DNA of 7,342 nt from Pyrobaculum sp. (GTDB lineage: Archaea > Thermoproteota > Thermoprotei > Thermoproteales > Thermoproteaceae). The notes under the pieces were generated by a model. It was given only the letters and a program-made list of their open reading frames with translations. It was not told the DNA's origin and did no database searches. Below are positions 6,034-7,342 of the stretch, one piece after another (the stretch's first letter is position 1; the number at the start of each line of letters is the position of its first letter). Position numbers and translations under genes: made by a program. The stretch covers positions 2,012 to 9,353 of the forward strand of contig JAEMPK010000181.1 in the NCBI GenBank assembly GCA_022759345.1. The letters run 5' to 3'.

Positions 6034-7062
6034 ATGGGTCTTAAGATCAATAGGCCGCGCCGCGGCTCGATGGGCGTGTATCCGCGGAAGCGTGCAGCTG
6101 ACATAGTGCCTAGGGTGCGCACCTGGCCTGATGTGAACCTCGGCAGGCCGGCTCTGCTGGGCTTCGCCGCGTATAAGGTGGGCATGGCGCACGTCGTAGT
6201 GGTCGACGACAGGCCCACCAGCCCGCTCTACGGCAAGGAGGTGGTGAAGGCCGTGACTGTGCTGGACGCGCCGCCTCTGTACGTGTGGGGCCTCCGCCTC
6301 TACACGCTGGACCCCACGACCGGCTATAAACGGGCGATGGCCGAGGCGTGGGCCCAGGAACTGCCTAAGCACCTCGCCAGGGTTTTGACTCTGCCGGAGA
6401 AGGTGGACCTAGAGAAGCAGTTGAAGAAGGTGGAGGAGTATAAAGACGTCGCCGTCGACGTGAGGGCCCTCGTGGCCACGCAGCCCCACCTCTCCGGCAT
6501 TGGGAAGAAGACGCCTGAGATCCTCGAAATACCCATAGGCGGAGTTCCCAGCGTAGACGAACGTATAAAATACGCCTTGTCCCTCCTGGGCAAGACCGTC
6601 TCGCCTAAGGACGTGTTTACGCCGGGCCAGCTGGTGGACGTGGTGGCCATCACCAAGGGCAAGGGTTATCAGGGCGTGGTGAAGAGGTTCGGCGTCACGA
6701 TACTGCCGCGTTGGCACAAACACAGAAAGGGCCATAGACGCACCGGCACCATAGGCCCCCAGGCGCCTGCGCTTATGTTCACCCAGCCGAGGCCGGGCCA
6801 GATGGGGTTCCACCAACGCACAGAGTACAACAAGAGGATTCTCAAAATCGGCGAAAACGGCGCCGAGATAACCCCCAAGGCGGGCTTCCTCCACTACGGC
6901 GTGGTCAAGGGGCCGTACATATTGATACAGGGCTCGGTGCCGGGCGCCAGGAAGAGGCTTGTGGTGCTTAGACATCCTGCAAGGCCGCCGAAGAAGGCCC
7001 CGCCGGCCGCAGAGCCGCAGGTCGTGTGGATAAGCACTCAAGCTTTAAATAGAGCTCTATGA
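6034..7062 (+). CDS. rpl3: 50S ribosomal protein uL3 (L3P)
   Basis: An early-assembling large-subunit protein that binds 23S rRNA and sends a long extension toward the peptidyl transferase centre. 342 residues, normal for archaeal/eukaryotic L3. The basic N-terminus RPRRGSMGVYPRKRA (7-21), the segment ITKGKGYQGVVKRFGV (206-221), the His/Arg-rich finger WHKHRKGHRRTGTIGP (227-242) and QPRPGQMGFHQRTEYNKRI (251-269) are all typical. The C-terminal tail (about 315-342), with the run RPPKKAPP, is a lineage-specific extension. ATG 6034 is the first start after a strong TATA box. It is the first gene of the archaeal rpl3-rpl4-rpl23-rpl2 order, and its stop overlaps the rpl4 ATG (ATGA). The final codons (Ala-Leu-Asn-Arg) contain a TTTAAATA box. 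Confidence 0.97.
   Translation: MGLKINRPRRGSMGVYPRKRAADIVPRVRTWPDVNLGRPALLGFAAYKVGMAHVVVVDDRPTSPLYGKEVVKAVTVLDAPPLYVWGLRLYTLDPTTGYKRAMAEAWAQELPKHLARVLTLPEKVDLEKQLKKVEEYKDVAVDVRALVATQPHLSGIGKKTPEILEIPIGGVPSVDERIKYALSLLGKTVSPKDVFTPGQLVDVVAITKGKGYQGVVKRFGVTILPRWHKHRKGHRRTGTIGPQAPALMFTQPRPGQMGFHQRTEYNKRILKIGENGAEITPKAGFLHYGVVKGPYILIQGSVPGARKRLVVLRHPARPPKKAPPAAEPQVVWISTQALNRAL
7044..7051 (+). promoter_or_regulatory. Candidate internal TATA box inside the 3' end of rpl3
   Basis: TTTAAATA is identical to the rpl3 TATA box and sits in the last codons of rpl3. It is only 15 nt before the rpl4 ATG 7059 but 27 nt before an in-frame GTG at 7071, the spacing of a leaderless start. It may be a real internal promoter or a codon coincidence. 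Confidence 0.45.
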
Positions 7063-7342
7063 ACGCCGCCGTGGACGTACTCCTCAAGTTTAAACAACTG
7101 GATCTAAGCCCCTACATTAGACCCAGCGGAGAGGAGGCGCCGCGGATAATTAAGGTTTTCAACGTCGACGGGACTTATGTGGCGGATATAGAGGCGCCTA
7201 TCCACTTCCTAGAGCCTGTGAGACCCGACATCGTAAGGAGGGCCTATCTAAGCGCCTTAAGCGCCAGGTTCCAGCCGAAGGGCGTATACGAGGGAGCTGG
7301 GAAAGAACACAGTTGCGAGTCGCCGGGCGTCGGCCTCGGCAT
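7059..7342 (+). CDS. rpl4: 50S ribosomal protein uL4 (L4P), partial at 3' end
   Basis: A large-subunit protein that binds 23S rRNA and lines part of the exit tunnel. 94 codons are visible before the window edge; the full protein would be about 260-285 residues. Diagnostic segments: DGTYVADIEAP (37-47), FLEPVRPDIVRRAYLSA (50-66) and the start of the tunnel loop, RFQPKGVYEGAGKEHSCES (70-88), with the conserved AGK and His. The ATG overlaps the rpl3 stop (ATGA), implying translational coupling, though no clear Shine-Dalgarno precedes it. An in-frame GTG at 7071 (Val5), 27 nt below a TTTAAATA box, is a possible leaderless start that would remove only four residues. Confidence 0.93.
   Translation, partial: MNAAVDVLLKFKQLDLSPYIRPSGEEAPRIIKVFNVDGTYVADIEAPIHFLEPVRPDIVRRAYLSALSARFQPKGVYEGAGKEHSCESPGVGLG

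Noticed and set aside
6409..7041. 210-codon minus-strand open frame opposite rpl3
   Set aside because: Antisense shadow of a certain ribosomal protein gene, with no recognisable domain or promoter.
7088..7097. AAGTTTAAAC inside rpl4 as a further internal promoter
   Set aside because: It encodes Lys-Phe-Lys in a plausible uL4 segment and no suitable start codon of a gene lies about 25 nt downstream.

Overview
The window looks like chromosomal DNA of a hyperthermophilic crenarchaeon of the Thermoproteaceae, most like Pyrobaculum. The grounds are GC-rich, tightly packed genes, an archaeal GHMP-type shikimate kinase, an archaeal uL3-uL4 ribosomal gene pair, a DUF2175-like small zinc protein, and A/T-rich TATA boxes about 25 nt before start codons, as expected for leaderless transcripts. 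The genus is an inference; no rRNA gene is present.

Left part (1-3587): aromatic amino acid synthesis plus one orphan gene. On the minus strand, reading off the left edge, a TTG-started gene encodes type I 3-dehydroquinate dehydratase (AroD) fused in frame to an AroQ-type chorismate mutase domain. Upstream of it on the same strand is a 291-residue cysteine-rich protein resembling the phage GP88 family, function unknown. Diverging from that gene across 24 bp is a plus-strand pair: a compact class I/II aminotransferase and archaeal shikimate kinase (aroK), with overlapping or nearly touching ends. Together these supply dehydroquinate dehydration, shikimate phosphorylation, chorismate rearrangement and probably a final transamination.

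Middle (3566-5958): on the minus strand lie a cytosolic GH31 alpha-glucosidase (malA-like), whose last codons overlap the end of aroK by 22 nt tail to tail, and upstream of it a 104-residue zinc-binding, coiled-coil DUF2175-like protein.

Right part (5959-7342): a 75-bp divergent promoter region separates the DUF2175-like gene from rpl3 (uL3), the start of the large ribosomal protein operon. rpl3 overlaps rpl4 (uL4) by ATGA, and rpl4 runs off the right edge.

The most notable points are the AroD-AroQ fusion, in which both sets of catalytic residues can be aligned by spacing; a chromosomal GP88-like protein with two cysteine clusters inside an aromatic pathway cluster; and a recurring promoter layout in which TATA boxes are built from the stop codon, last codons or start codon of the neighbouring gene. 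No mobile element, CRISPR array, tRNA, rRNA or convincing small RNA was seen. No gene-free stretch exceeds 300 bases; the longest is the 75-bp rpl3 promoter region.
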